Assembly (NCBI GenBank): GCA_027694045.1
Contig: JAQEWB010000012.1
Location: 1-64,000 of the forward strand
Source: Bacillaceae bacterium OF18-1A
GTDB taxonomy: Bacteria > Bacillota > Bacilli > Bacillales > Bacillaceae_G
Direction of reading: 5' to 3'
DNA: 64,000 nt
In this document: positions 33,440 through 43,137 of the stretch, in pieces
Numbering within the stretch: the first letter of the stretch is position 1
Layout of the letters: each line of letters begins with the position of its first letter
The notes under the pieces: model-generated
The model's database searches: none
Told to the model about the DNA's origin: nothing
What the model saw: only the letters and a program-made list of their open reading frames with translations
Program-made: the position numbers and the translations under genes

Positions 33440-35407
33440 TCATACTTTAATATGCTGTGATAATTTATTGATGTAAAGAGAACGAATTAAGAAGAAGAAT
33501 ACGATCTCGATAATCCCGAATAAAGTGAGTACAATCAATAGCTCTTTTAGTAAAGAGAAAGCGAACATACTTTGTAAAAACTGAATCGCAAATACGGTAT
33601 GAATACCAGCAACGATATAGGGGACGAAAAATAATATGCCTAATTGAATCGTTGCAGAGCGAAACATTTCGGATTCAGTTAATCCAAGTTTTGTAATGGT
33701 AATATATTTTTGTTTTTCGTTCGTTAAATCGTTATACATACGGAAATATAAAACGCTAGCAGCGCCGATAAAGAAAATTAATCCGAGAAATATCCAAATA
33801 AAGAATTGAGCAATGGAGTTTTCTTTACTGCGGATGAGTTCATCAGTAGCTGTATATATATAGAATGGTTTTGTAAAATCTTTGTTATCTTTATTTGCTT
33901 TATATAAGTCGTCCGCATCATTATTTATGCTTTGTAATATATTGTTTGTCGGGATAATTGCATTTTCCCAATTTTCCACGAAGTAGTTATAAACAGTCAT
34001 TGTTTCAATATGAGGAATCATATTTTCAATTACATCATCTCGTACAACAAGTAAATGAGGTAATACAAAAGGAGGCTCTATCCCTTTATTAATAAATCCT
34101 TTAATATAAAGTTCCTTTTTATTTGATCCCAGTGTAATTGTATTTTGCTTTGCAAATGGATTGGATATAAGATTCAAAAGCTCTGGCGAGTAACGAGAAA
34201 TAATATAGACTTGTGTAGAATCAAGAGTTATTTCCGGCCTCTTCAATTGTTTCGCAAGTGTGTTATAGTCACTCATTTTCATAAGAGCAATATCTTGTTT
34301 TGAAGCCGTATCTTTTACGACTGTGAACTTATATTGATTGTATTGAAAATTAGCATTTGTAAGTTCTGTTTCAATTGTAGCAAGATGTTTTTGTTCAAAT
34401 GAATGTTCCCTTTCGGATATATATGTGAAGGGGAAAGGATATCGTTCTAATACCGATGCTTTTGTGTTGTTATTAGCGGCAAATAACCCAATAATAATGG
34501 TAAATGCAAGTGCTGATAACATAGAAACGATAAAGAGTACATTAATATTACTACGAGTACGGTTAGCTAAATCTGAAATCCATAGCATGTTTATTTGTTT
34601 CATGTAAAACTTTCTTCGCTTTTTCAAAATGAAGATAAAGAGAAGAAACGTTTGTGAGAAGAACAAATAAGTACCGGCTACTACGAGTGGTAAAATGGAT
34701 AAAATAATCCAATACACAGAACCATTTTGTACATTCTTTTCTGTTACATAGCCTTGCGGAAATGCTGCAATATAATAGCATAAGCCTAAACAAGTTAATG
34801 CGAACAATGAAATAAGTATGGATGGTTTTTTTTCATTGTTGTTCTTTTTTATGAGCCGAGTCAGTTTACGAGTACGAATGAACATTGGCGTAAATGTAGA
34901 AACGATGAAAAATAAAATAATAAAGGTTACAGTTGTCACGATAATTGCCTTCGTAGGCCAATATAAATAGAGCCCCTGCGCACCTGTCAATTTAGAAGTG
35001 ACGAGTAAGAAAAAGTTAGAAAATACAAGACCACCTTGAATACCGGCAAAGATAGCTAGTATTCCAATTATCATATTTTCAATAAACAAAAGACGTTTTA
35101 ATTGTTTCGTTGAAATACCGAGAACGGTTAATACACCAAATTGTTGTTTCCGTACATTTAAAAATGTCCCAATAGAATATAAGAGAAAGAAGAACGAGAA
35201 CAAAACAATAATAAACTGTGCCATGCCAGCTAAGTCCATGAGCGGACCTTGTTCATGGAGATCATTCATAAGTTGTAATCGTGGATGATACGCGTATACA
35301 GTAAATGAAAAGAAAACCATGATAGAAAATGCACTACTTAAAAAGTAGGCGAAATATGCTCTCGAATTACGCGAGACATTTTTAAATGCAAATTGCCAAA
35401 ATGTCAT
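33440..35407 (-). CDS. BceB-type ABC transporter permease 1
   Basis: The 655-residue FtsX-fold permease has ten predicted membrane segments and a large extracytoplasmic domain between segments 7 and 8 (about 310-520), the design of BceB-type antimicrobial-peptide exporters and sensors. The N-terminus WQFAFKNVSRNSRAYFAYFLSS is nearly the same as in two further permeases upstream. Its start overlaps the ATPase stop by 4 bases, so this is the permease directly coupled to the ATPase. Confidence 0.9.
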   Translation of the reverse strand: MTFWQFAFKNVSRNSRAYFAYFLSSAFSIMVFFSFTVYAYHPRLQLMNDLHEQGPLMDLAGMAQFIIVLFSFFFLLYSIGTFLNVRKQQFGVLTVLGISTKQLKRLLFIENMIIGILAIFAGIQGGLVFSNFFLLVTSKLTGAQGLYLYWPTKAIIVTTVTFIILFFIVSTFTPMFIRTRKLTRLIKKNNNEKKPSILISLFALTCLGLCYYIAAFPQGYVTEKNVQNGSVYWIILSILPLVVAGTYLFFSQTFLLFIFILKKRRKFYMKQINMLWISDLANRTRSNINVLFIVSMLSALAFTIIIGLFAANNNTKASVLERYPFPFTYISEREHSFEQKHLATIETELTNANFQYNQYKFTVVKDTASKQDIALMKMSDYNTLAKQLKRPEITLDSTQVYIISRYSPELLNLISNPFAKQNTITLGSNKKELYIKGFINKGIEPPFVLPHLLVVRDDVIENMIPHIETMTVYNYFVENWENAIIPTNNILQSINNDADDLYKANKDNKDFTKPFYIYTATDELIRSKENSIAQFFIWIFLGLIFFIGAASVLYFRMYNDLTNEKQKYITITKLGLTESEMFRSATIQLGILFFVPYIVAGIHTVFAIQFLQSMFAFSLLKELLIVLTLFGIIEIVFFFLIRSLYINKLSQHIKV

Positions 35408-36156
35408 CCACGTCTTCCTCCTAATAATGCTAAAACATCCAATATTTCTTGATAAAACTTCTCACGGTACAATCCGCGGTGCAGTTCATTGTAAAGTTCT
35501 CCGTCTTTAATAAAAATAACACGATTACAATAACTTGCTGCAAACGGATCGTGTGTAACCATTAAAATGGTTGCATCCTCTTCTTTGTTCAATTTCGTAA
35601 ATAATTCCATAACATCAATAGCTGCTTTTGAGTCTAAGTTTCCTGTTGGTTCATCAGCTAGTAAGAGAGATGGATGATGAATAACGGCGCGTGCGACAGC
35701 AGTACGCTGTGCTTGTCCTCCAGAAACTTCAAAAATACGTTTATTTAAAATATGATCGATGCCGAGCTTTTTTGAGATATTATCAAGTTTTTTATCCATC
35801 TCTTTTAAAGGGACATTATCTAACGTTAAAGGCAATACGATATTTTCACCGATTGTCAATGTATCTAGTAGGTTGAAGTTTTGGAAAACAAAACCTAATT
35901 CTTGGCGTCGGAAAATCGCTAACTTTTCTCTACGAAATGTGTGCGGCTGTTTCCCGTTAATCACGACTTCTCCAGATGTAGGGGAATCGATTGTGGAAAT
36001 AACGTTTAAAAATGTCGATTTACCACTTCCAGATGGTCCCATTATGGCAACGAATTCCCCTTTATCGACGTGTAAGTTTATATTTTTTAAAGCGGTATGA
36101 GGGACCTTTCCCTCATACACTTTCGAGACATTTTTTATGTGTAATACTTCTTCCAT
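35404..36156 (-). CDS. BceA-type ABC transporter ATP-binding protein
   Basis: The roughly 250-residue MacB/LolD-type ATPase has Walker A GPSGSGKST, Q-loop FVFQNFNLLDTLT, signature VSGGQAQR, Walker B LLLADEPTGNLDS and H-loop MVTHD. An in-frame GTG three codons upstream overlaps the AGGTGA ribosome site, so ATG 36156 is preferred. It is the only ATPase for three permease genes on this strand. Confidence 0.93.
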   Translation of the reverse strand: MEEVLHIKNVSKVYEGKVPHTALKNINLHVDKGEFVAIMGPSGSGKSTFLNVISTIDSPTSGEVVINGKQPHTFRREKLAIFRRQELGFVFQNFNLLDTLTIGENIVLPLTLDNVPLKEMDKKLDNISKKLGIDHILNKRIFEVSGGQAQRTAVARAVIHHPSLLLADEPTGNLDSKAAIDVMELFTKLNKEEDATILMVTHDPFAASYCNRVIFIKDGELYNELHRGLYREKFYQEILDVLALLGGRRG

Positions 36157-36176
36157 AATAATCACCTTTCTATTTC

Positions 36177-38132
36177 TTAAAACTTAATGTGTTGTGATAA
36201 TTTTTGCATATAAAAGGAACGAATTAAAAGGAAAAAGAGAATTTCAACCGTTCCAAAAATCATAAGTACGACTGTAATTTCAGCAAATAATGAGAGATTT
36301 AATATTTCTTGTAACATCTTTGTCGCGAATATCGTATGGACAGATGCCATAATGTAGGGGACAAAGAATAAAATTGCCAGTTGAATGGTTGCCGAACGTT
36401 TCATCTCAGCTTCTGTTAAGCCAATTTTCGTAACCGTTATATACTTCTCTTGCTCATTTGTTAAATCTGTATACATACGGAAGTATAGAACACTACCAGC
36501 ACCAATAAAGAAAATAACGCCAAGGAAAGTTCCGATTAAGAAAAATGAAGCAGTATCTAGCTTCGTTCTATATAGAGAGTTACTAGCTTCACTTGCATGG
36601 AACGGTGAATGCTCTGCTTGAATCGCTGCATTATCGTTATCGATTTTTGTTATAAATGCTGAACCAATATTATATGCCTTTTCCCAGTCTGGCACTTTGA
36701 AACTATATACACTCATTTTTTTTGAAATAGTTGATAAGGCATCTACATTTTCATCAGATAAAATGAGTAACTGTGGTACTAGCCTATTTGGAAACGGGTT
36801 ATAACTTTTATATTCTTTCACTTGCAAATGTAGAGAATTTTGAGCAAGTGTTAGCGTCTTATTCTTCACCCTATCATGCAGTGATCCAATTACTTGGGCA
36901 TCTAAATCTTTAATTAAGACATAAGATTCATTCTTATTCACAGTGAGAGTTTCCCAATTTAATGCCTTAGCAAGTACATTATAATCACTTTGTTTAATTG
37001 CATAGTAGAGCTGTTTGTTATCCTCTGCTAAAGATACTTCATATATATCTGTTTTAAACTTCTCATAAGTAAATTGTTCTTCATGAAATTTTTGCTCTAA
37101 CCAGTTTAAGTGTTCAGTAGTTAACGTATTTTCAGTATGTGATAAATACGTAAAAGGGAAAGGGTTCTCCTTTATTTCATCAAACTTTGAAAACTTCCCA
37201 AAGCCATATAGAAATGTAATCATCGTAAAAGCGAGTGTCGATAGCATCGCAACAATAAAGAGCATATTAATATTTGTCCGAATACGCGTCGCTAAGTCGG
37301 AAATCCAAAGCATATTAATTCGTTTCATATAAAACTTTCTTCGTGTTTTTAATATACGAATGAGTAAAAAGCTAATTTGTGAAAAGAAAAAATATGTCCC
37401 AGCCGCAATAAGAGATGGAATGACAAATATGCTAGAGGCGAGATACACAAGTCCAATGATGTCACCGAGCGACATAAAGTATAGTGGATTAGCTGATAAT
37501 ACATATCCAGCTATTAAACATATCGCGCCAAATAAAGAGATGAGTACAGATGGTTTTCTTTCTTTTTGTTTTGTTCCACCTTTTAAAAGACGTACAGCTT
37601 TTCTCGTACGGATGAGCATCGGTGTAAATGATGATACGAGAATGAAGAGCCCAAGAAAAGTTATTGTAGTTAAAACAATGGCACTCGTAGGCCAATATAA
37701 ATATAGGCCAGGTACATGTGTAATTTTGGCAGTAACGAGTAAAAAGAACTGTGAAAAAACAAGTCCAAGTTGAATGCCAAAAAATATAGAAAGAATACCA
37801 ATTAACATATTTTCTATAAATATGAGTCGCTTTAATTGTTTTTGGGATATGCCAAGTACTGTTAAAATCCCAAACTGCTTTTTACGTACTTTTAAAAACG
37901 TACCAATAGAATAGAGTAAAAAGAAAAATGAAAAGAACACAATGACAACTTCTGAAATTGTCATTAATATGTTTAGCGCATAATTAACGTCTGTCGTATG
38001 CAATTTTGGATGGAATAAATAAACTGCAAATGAGAAAAAAATGGCGATGGAAAACGCACTGCTTACAAAATAGGCGAAATAAGCTCTGGCGTTCCGTGAG
38101 ACGTTTTTAAATGCAAACTGCCAAAATGTCAT
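36177..38132 (-). CDS. BceB-type ABC transporter permease 2
   Basis: The 651-residue paralogue of the permeases on either side has the same ten-segment plan with a divergent extracytoplasmic domain (about 310-515). It is followed 20 bases later by the ATPase and preceded by permease 3 after a 75-base gap with a hairpin. The start has AGGAGGATCAGGTG upstream. Confidence 0.88.
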   Translation of the reverse strand: MTFWQFAFKNVSRNARAYFAYFVSSAFSIAIFFSFAVYLFHPKLHTTDVNYALNILMTISEVVIVFFSFFFLLYSIGTFLKVRKKQFGILTVLGISQKQLKRLIFIENMLIGILSIFFGIQLGLVFSQFFLLVTAKITHVPGLYLYWPTSAIVLTTITFLGLFILVSSFTPMLIRTRKAVRLLKGGTKQKERKPSVLISLFGAICLIAGYVLSANPLYFMSLGDIIGLVYLASSIFVIPSLIAAGTYFFFSQISFLLIRILKTRRKFYMKRINMLWISDLATRIRTNINMLFIVAMLSTLAFTMITFLYGFGKFSKFDEIKENPFPFTYLSHTENTLTTEHLNWLEQKFHEEQFTYEKFKTDIYEVSLAEDNKQLYYAIKQSDYNVLAKALNWETLTVNKNESYVLIKDLDAQVIGSLHDRVKNKTLTLAQNSLHLQVKEYKSYNPFPNRLVPQLLILSDENVDALSTISKKMSVYSFKVPDWEKAYNIGSAFITKIDNDNAAIQAEHSPFHASEASNSLYRTKLDTASFFLIGTFLGVIFFIGAGSVLYFRMYTDLTNEQEKYITVTKIGLTEAEMKRSATIQLAILFFVPYIMASVHTIFATKMLQEILNLSLFAEITVVLMIFGTVEILFFLLIRSFYMQKLSQHIKF

Positions 38133-38158
38133 TCACCTGATCCTCCTAGTAAAGTGAA

Positions 38159-38192
38159 GAGGAAAAAGATACAAGAAATATCCTTTTCCTAT
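38159..38192 (-). terminator. Hairpin between permeases 3 and 2
   Basis: On the minus strand AGGAAAAGGATA pairs with TATCTTTTTCCT. It could be a weak terminator or processing site. Confidence 0.45.
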
Positions 38193-38207
38193 AATAACTT
38201 TTATATT

Positions 38208-40178
38208 TTAACCATTCGTATACTCTGATAATTTTTGCATGTAAAAGGAGCGAATAAATAAGAAAAATACAATTTCAACTGCGCCAAAAATAAGAAGAAC
38301 GGCTGAAATTTCTTTGAATAGCGATAAGTCAATTACGTCCTGCAGCATTTTTGTTGCAAACATCGTATGGATAGAGGCCATAATGTATGGAACAAAAAAT
38401 AAAATTGCGAGCTGAATTGTAGCAGATGTTCTCATTTCTGCATCTGTTACACCAATTTTTGAAATGGTCACGTATTTTTCTTTTTCGTTCGTTAAATCGG
38501 TATACATTCTGAAATAAAGAACGCTGCCTGCTCCAATAAAGAAAATGACTCCTAAGAATGTTCCAATTAAAAAGTACGCGGCACTGCCGGATGTTATTCT
38601 ATATAGCGAGCCTGCGGATTCAAAGTCGCGTATAAGGGCTCCATCGTACTTGAATTGCTCGCGATCATTTTGCACTTTTTTTATAAATTCATCAGCAATT
38701 GTATACGTCTTTTCCCAATTGTTCACTTTGTAATTATATGCTGATATATGTTTAGCCGTATTAGATAAGTTGGTGACGATCGTATCAGGCAAAACTAACG
38801 TTTGATATGAGAATGAAGATGGAATGGCATTCACATGTTCATAGCCTTTTACTCGTAATTTCGTATTTATGCTAGAGAGCGTAATGTAGTCTCTATTGTA
38901 GCTTTGCTCAAACTCGTTGAATATAGTGATATACGATGTTCCTGTTAAAACGTATGCTTCATTATTATCTAAGAATAGTTGTTTCATGTGCAGAGAGGCA
39001 GCAAGTTTGTTATAGTCACTATGCTTAATTGCATATACGTCATTATAAATGGCTATACCCTCATCTTCTTTTAATGGTGCTTCATATAAATCAACGTTTA
39101 ATTTTTCATAAGAGAAACTTTCCTTTTGGAGTTGCTGTTCAAGCCAATTTAAATGCTCATGAACAAAAGGATTTGCATCATATGAAAAATAAGAAAATGG
39201 AAAAGGTGAATTTCTCGTAACCTCTAGCTTTGTAAATTTTCCGACTCCATATAGGAACGTAATCATCGTGAAAGCGACTGTAGATAGCATTGCTACAATG
39301 AAAAGCATATTAATATTCGTTCGAATACGGTTTGCCAAATCCGAAACCCACAGCATATTCATTCGTTTCATATAAAACTTTCTTCTCGTTTTTAAAATAT
39401 AAATAAGTAAAAAACTAATTTGAGAAAAGAAAAAGTAAGTTCCAGTTGTAACGAGAATAGGGATAACGAAAATACTTGAAAACATATATATGACACCTAT
39501 TTGCGGGTTTATTGAGACGAAATATTTAGGATTTCCAGCCAAAGTATAGCCGCCTAATAAACAAATCACACCAAATAAAGAGATAAATATGGATGGTTTT
39601 CTTTCTTTTTGTTTCCTATCATTTGTTTTTAAAAGATGTATCGTTCTTTTCGTGCGAAGTAGCATTGGTGTAAATGAAGATACAGCGATAAAGAGACTAA
39701 GAAATACAATTGTTGTTAAAATGAAAGCCTTCGTAGGCCAGTATAAATATATACCTGGTAGATGTGTAATTTTCGCTGTTACTAATAAGAAAAATTGCGA
39801 AAAGACAAGTCCAAATTGCATACCGAAAAAGATAGATAAAATACCAATTAACATATTTTCAGTGAAAACGAGTCGATGTAATTGTTTTTTTGATATACCT
39901 AAAACGGTTAAAATGCCAAATTGTTGTTTTCGAACTTTTAAAAATGACCCGATTGAATAGAGTAGAAAGAAGAATGAGAACAACACAATGACAACTTCTG
40001 AAAAAATTACTAATCCTGAAATTTCAGAGAGCATAGTGAAATTTTGCAATTTCGGATGAAACAAATAAACAGCAAATGAAAAGAATACGGCAATCGAAAA
40101 CGAACTACTTACGAAATAAGCGAAGTAAGCTCTTGAATTGCGCGTTACGTTTTTAAATGCGAATTGCCAAAAATTCAT
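38208..40178 (-). CDS. BceB-type ABC transporter permease 3
   Basis: The 656-residue third paralogue starts MNFWQFAFKNVTRNSRAYFAYFVSS. The membrane halves are closely similar to permease 2, whereas the extracytoplasmic sensor domain (about 315-520) differs. It is the first gene of the transporter operon, downstream of a terminator that separates it from the two-component system. Three copies suggest tandem duplication. Confidence 0.88.
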   Translation of the reverse strand: MNFWQFAFKNVTRNSRAYFAYFVSSSFSIAVFFSFAVYLFHPKLQNFTMLSEISGLVIFSEVVIVLFSFFFLLYSIGSFLKVRKQQFGILTVLGISKKQLHRLVFTENMLIGILSIFFGMQFGLVFSQFFLLVTAKITHLPGIYLYWPTKAFILTTIVFLSLFIAVSSFTPMLLRTKRTIHLLKTNDRKQKERKPSIFISLFGVICLLGGYTLAGNPKYFVSINPQIGVIYMFSSIFVIPILVTTGTYFFFSQISFLLIYILKTRRKFYMKRMNMLWVSDLANRIRTNINMLFIVAMLSTVAFTMITFLYGVGKFTKLEVTRNSPFPFSYFSYDANPFVHEHLNWLEQQLQKESFSYEKLNVDLYEAPLKEDEGIAIYNDVYAIKHSDYNKLAASLHMKQLFLDNNEAYVLTGTSYITIFNEFEQSYNRDYITLSSINTKLRVKGYEHVNAIPSSFSYQTLVLPDTIVTNLSNTAKHISAYNYKVNNWEKTYTIADEFIKKVQNDREQFKYDGALIRDFESAGSLYRITSGSAAYFLIGTFLGVIFFIGAGSVLYFRMYTDLTNEKEKYVTISKIGVTDAEMRTSATIQLAILFFVPYIMASIHTMFATKMLQDVIDLSLFKEISAVLLIFGAVEIVFFLFIRSFYMQKLSEYTNG

Positions 40179-40218
40179 ACGCTATACCTCCAAGGCGAAA
40201 GTATAGCTGTATTCGTAT

Positions 40219-40256
40219 TACAAAAAATGTATGAGAGTAAATTCTCATACATTTTA
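40219..40256 (-). terminator. Terminator between kinase and transporter operon
   Basis: On the minus strand ATGTATGAGA pairs with TCTCATACAT, followed by T6. It separates the regulatory pair from the three-permease operon, which must have its own promoter. Confidence 0.8.
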
Positions 40257-40269
40257 GGAGTAATTAAGT

Positions 40270-41283
40270 TCATTCCTCTGTCACCTTCTCTAACGGATTG
40301 CTTGCGGCATTATGGAAGATAATTTTAATCGTCGTTCCTTTACCAACTTCAGAATCTAGTTTGACAGAGTGACCTAAGTAATCACAAATTTTACTTACAA
40401 TATAGAGCCCCATACCAGTAGATTCTCCGAATGTACGACCGTTTTTTCCTGTGTAAAATGGTTCAAATACTCTTCGAATATCTTCTTGCGGAATACCAAC
40501 GCCTTCATCGCGAACTTCTAAAATAATATCTTTTCCATTTTTATAAGCGGATAAGAATACTTTCTTACCACGTTCACCAGAATAACGAACAGCATTTGTC
40601 ATTAATTGATAGATAATGAATTTTAGCCATTTCGCATCAGAAGTAACTTTTAAATCAGAATGAACTTCTAAAACAGGAAAGACACCATTACGGATGAATA
40701 GTTCTTTTAATCCGTTAATATTTTTCGTTACAGTATCTTTTAATGAAATCGTCTCGACATGGAAATCTTCATGGAAGTTATTTAACCTTGCCATGTATAA
40801 AGCCATATCAAGTCCTTGATTAAGGCGTTCTAGTTCTTTTTTAAACTTCGGAATTAAATGTTCGTCTTCCATCTCCAGTACCATCAGCTGCATGACAGAA
40901 ACGGGGGTCTTCATTTGATGCACCCAGTGATTAATAAATAGTTGATGTTCTTGTTGTTTTACTTCGTACGATTGTAGTTCTTTTTGGAAGAGACGGTACT
41001 GTGTACGCACGAGCTCATTTACACCGTGAGGCATTGGAGCGGTCGCTCTTTCAATAAACGCGTCTTCCATTTTCTCTGGTTGCTCACTTAATCTATGATA
41101 CATTCTGCGATTGCGAACGTAACGATAAGCAAGGAAACAAATAAAGAGATATAAGCTTAAAACGACGAAGTAAAATTTATTATTTTGAAATCCATCTACT
41201 GCATCATAAAGAACGAAAATGATACCGAAATTTAATACGTACAGTAGAAAGAATGCAAAATGATCACGTAAAAATAGCTTCAT
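40270..41283 (-). CDS. BceS-like intramembrane-sensing histidine kinase
   Basis: The 337-residue kinase has two membrane helices near the N-terminus joined by only a few residues (about 10-30 and 36-56). Such short-loop kinases of the BceS type sense through their transporter rather than directly. Phospho-acceptor His lies in NHWVHQMKTPVSVMQLMV; the ATP-binding boxes are YQLMTNAVRYS, VRDEGVGIPQED and ESTGMGLYIVSKI. It follows the regulator by 2 bases. Confidence 0.92.
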   Translation of the reverse strand: MKLFLRDHFAFFLLYVLNFGIIFVLYDAVDGFQNNKFYFVVLSLYLFICFLAYRYVRNRRMYHRLSEQPEKMEDAFIERATAPMPHGVNELVRTQYRLFQKELQSYEVKQQEHQLFINHWVHQMKTPVSVMQLMVLEMEDEHLIPKFKKELERLNQGLDMALYMARLNNFHEDFHVETISLKDTVTKNINGLKELFIRNGVFPVLEVHSDLKVTSDAKWLKFIIYQLMTNAVRYSGERGKKVFLSAYKNGKDIILEVRDEGVGIPQEDIRRVFEPFYTGKNGRTFGESTGMGLYIVSKICDYLGHSVKLDSEVGKGTTIKIIFHNAASNPLEKVTEE

Positions 41284-41285
41284 GC

Positions 41286-41981
41286 TTATTCACTCCAAGT
41301 TGCGTTAAAACGATACCCAAGTCCGCGCACTGTTTCAATAGCGTTCTCAATGCCAAGCTCATTAAACTTCTTACGAAGACGCGTAATATTTACGTTTAAT
41401 GTATTTTCTTCAACGAAGCTCTCATCGTCCCAAAGTGCAGCTAATAAATCTTCACGACTCGCTGTACGAGGGAATTTAGATAGTAACATCTCTGCTAAAA
41501 TTGCCTCTTTCTTCGTTAAAAGAACTTGCTCAGACCCAAAATGAATTTCTGGACGTTCAGGGAATAGTTTTAAACCTTCTACTTCAACGATACGTTCCGA
41601 AATATTTGGTGCATAATCACCGTAAATACGGCGTAATTGTCCTTTAATTTTTGCCATTACAACGTCGTAGTGGAATGGTTTTGTAATGTAATCATCCGCA
41701 CCGCTTTCAATTGCCATAATTTGTTCCATCTCACCAGCACGCGCTGAAATGAAAATAATTGGACAAGTAGATTCATGACGAATTTGACGGCACCAGTAGA
41801 AACCATCGAATTTCGGTAAGTTTACATCAAGTAAAACAAGATGTGGTTTCACTGCGTTAAACGATTCCATAATATCATCGAAGTTCTCCGCAACAACAGC
41901 TTCATAACCGTACTTCTGAATGTGAGATTGCAGTAATGATGAAATATTTGGATCGTCTTCAACGATTAAAATTTTATACAT
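41286..41981 (-). CDS. BceR-like OmpR-family response regulator
   Basis: Receiver domain (IVEDDPN; phospho-Asp in LLDVNLPKFDG; FISARAGE; ITKPF) plus an OmpR-type winged helix (LTKKEAILAEMLLSKFPRTASR, VRGLGYRFN). The frame opens 8 codons earlier, but AGGAGGAGT lies just upstream of the ATG at 41981, giving 231 residues. It is the first gene of the pair and probably the regulator of the adjacent transporter genes. Confidence 0.92.
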   Translation of the reverse strand: MYKILIVEDDPNISSLLQSHIQKYGYEAVVAENFDDIMESFNAVKPHLVLLDVNLPKFDGFYWCRQIRHESTCPIIFISARAGEMEQIMAIESGADDYITKPFHYDVVMAKIKGQLRRIYGDYAPNISERIVEVEGLKLFPERPEIHFGSEQVLLTKKEAILAEMLLSKFPRTASREDLLAALWDDESFVEENTLNVNITRLRKKFNELGIENAIETVRGLGYRFNATWSE

Positions 41982-42114
41982 ATGTATACTCCTCCTAAAA
42001 AACAATTGTAGCTATAGTGTATCATGTGTTTCAAGTCTTTTCATTATGTTGAAAAACAAGCTAGTAAACAGTATAGGTCAAAAGCCTAAAAAGTAAAAAG
42101 GGCGGTGGATACAA

Positions 42115-42161
42115 TTGACAAATAACGGTAATCGGTTTAATATTTAGATAAATATCTAAAT
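42115..42161 (+). promoter_or_regulatory. sdpRI promoter and probable SdpR operator
   Basis: A consensus-grade promoter: TTGACA (42115-42120), 17 bases, TAATAT (42138-42143). A perfect inverted repeat, ATTTAGATA-AA-TATCTAAAT (42142-42161), overlaps the -10 and the start point. This is the ideal place for autorepression by the ArsR-type protein encoded next. Confidence 0.8.
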
Positions 42162-42188
42162 GTCTAATTATTGAAAGGAAGAAAGACA

Positions 42189-42461
42189 TTGAATCAAGCA
42201 TTCAAAGCATTAGCAGATCCAACAAGGCGAAAAATTTTAGACTTATTAAAAGAAGGCGACTTAACCGCAGGGGAAATTGCTGAACATTTCAATATGACAA
42301 AACCAAGTATTTCACACCACTTAAACGCACTTAAAAATGCTGAACTTATTCAAGATGAAAAGAAAGGGCAATTCGTTGTGTACTCTTTAAACACAACTGT
42401 CTTTCAAGATTTATTGACCTGGGTGTTTACGTTTACGAATAAGGGGGAAGAGGGGAAATGA
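42189..42461 (+). CDS. sdpR: SdpR-like ArsR-family autorepressor
   Basis: The 90-residue winged-helix repressor starts NQAFKALADPTRRKILDLLKEGDLTAGEIAEHF and contains MTKPSISHHLNALKNAELI, very close to B. subtilis SdpR. There are no cysteine metal sites, as in SdpR. The TTG at 42189 is chosen because AAAGGAAG lies 6 bases upstream and the N-terminus then matches SdpR; an earlier in-frame TTG overlaps that ribosome site. It overlaps sdpI by 4 bases. In B. subtilis, SdpI sequesters SdpR when the SdpC toxin is present. Confidence 0.88.
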   Translation: MNQAFKALADPTRRKILDLLKEGDLTAGEIAEHFNMTKPSISHHLNALKNAELIQDEKKGQFVVYSLNTTVFQDLLTWVFTFTNKGEEGK

Positions 42462-43096
42462 GAAAACATGTATTTCCGCTATTATTAATCGCTTTAACGA
42501 TTATTGTATGGTGTATTGCATGGCCACATTTACCAGAAGAAGTTCCGAGTCATTGGAACATTGATGGTGAAGTAAATGGTCATATGTCAAAAATGGGAAT
42601 GCTGATTTTTGATGTAGCAATTATGGTTTTCGTATATGCGTTAGTGACTGTATTACCTAAGATTGATCCGAAGTACGATAACTATAAAAGATTTCCTAAA
42701 GCACTTGGAAGAATAAATGGAGCAATTTTATTTTTCTTATTTACTATTAACATGATGACACTAGCAAATGCTTTAGGATATAACGTTCCAATTGGAAGTG
42801 CTGTGAACATAATGGTCGGTATCCTTTTTGTAGTACTCGGCAATTATATGCAGCAATGTAAACCAAATTTCTTCATCGGTATTAAAACACCGTGGACTTT
42901 AAGTAGTGAAAATGTGTGGAGAAAAACGCATAGGATAGGATCAAAGATTATGATGATTGGCGGTATTGTAATCATATTTTCCTCGTTTCTACCGGAAATG
43001 TGGAAAGTGATTAGTTTGTTAAGTGTTGTTGCTGTATTAGTTGTTGGTACGATGATATATTCATATGTTGCATATAAAAAAGAACTAAAAATATAA
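42458..43096 (+). CDS. sdpI: SdpI-family membrane protein
   Basis: The 212-residue protein has about six membrane segments: an N-terminal DUF1648-type half with PHLPEEVPSHWNIDGEVNG and a C-terminal SdpI half with NFFIGIKTPWTLSSENVWRKTHRIGSK. SdpI gives immunity to the SdpC cannibalism toxin and senses it. No sdpABC operon lies nearby, so this pair may protect against toxins of other strains. It is coupled to sdpR by the 4-base ATGA overlap. Confidence 0.88.
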   Translation: MRKHVFPLLLIALTIIVWCIAWPHLPEEVPSHWNIDGEVNGHMSKMGMLIFDVAIMVFVYALVTVLPKIDPKYDNYKRFPKALGRINGAILFFLFTINMMTLANALGYNVPIGSAVNIMVGILFVVLGNYMQQCKPNFFIGIKTPWTLSSENVWRKTHRIGSKIMMIGGIVIIFSSFLPEMWKVISLLSVVAVLVVGTMIYSYVAYKKELKI

Positions 43097-43098
43097 AT

Positions 43099-43132
43099 AA
43101 AGCTGCTTTTCCTTTTAGGGAAGAGCAGCTTT
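43099..43132. terminator. Bidirectional terminator after sdpI
   Basis: AAAGCTGCTTTTCC / GGGAAGAGCAGCTTT. It lies between sdpI and the convergent AraC remnant. Confidence 0.8.
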
Positions 43133-43137
43133 GTTGT

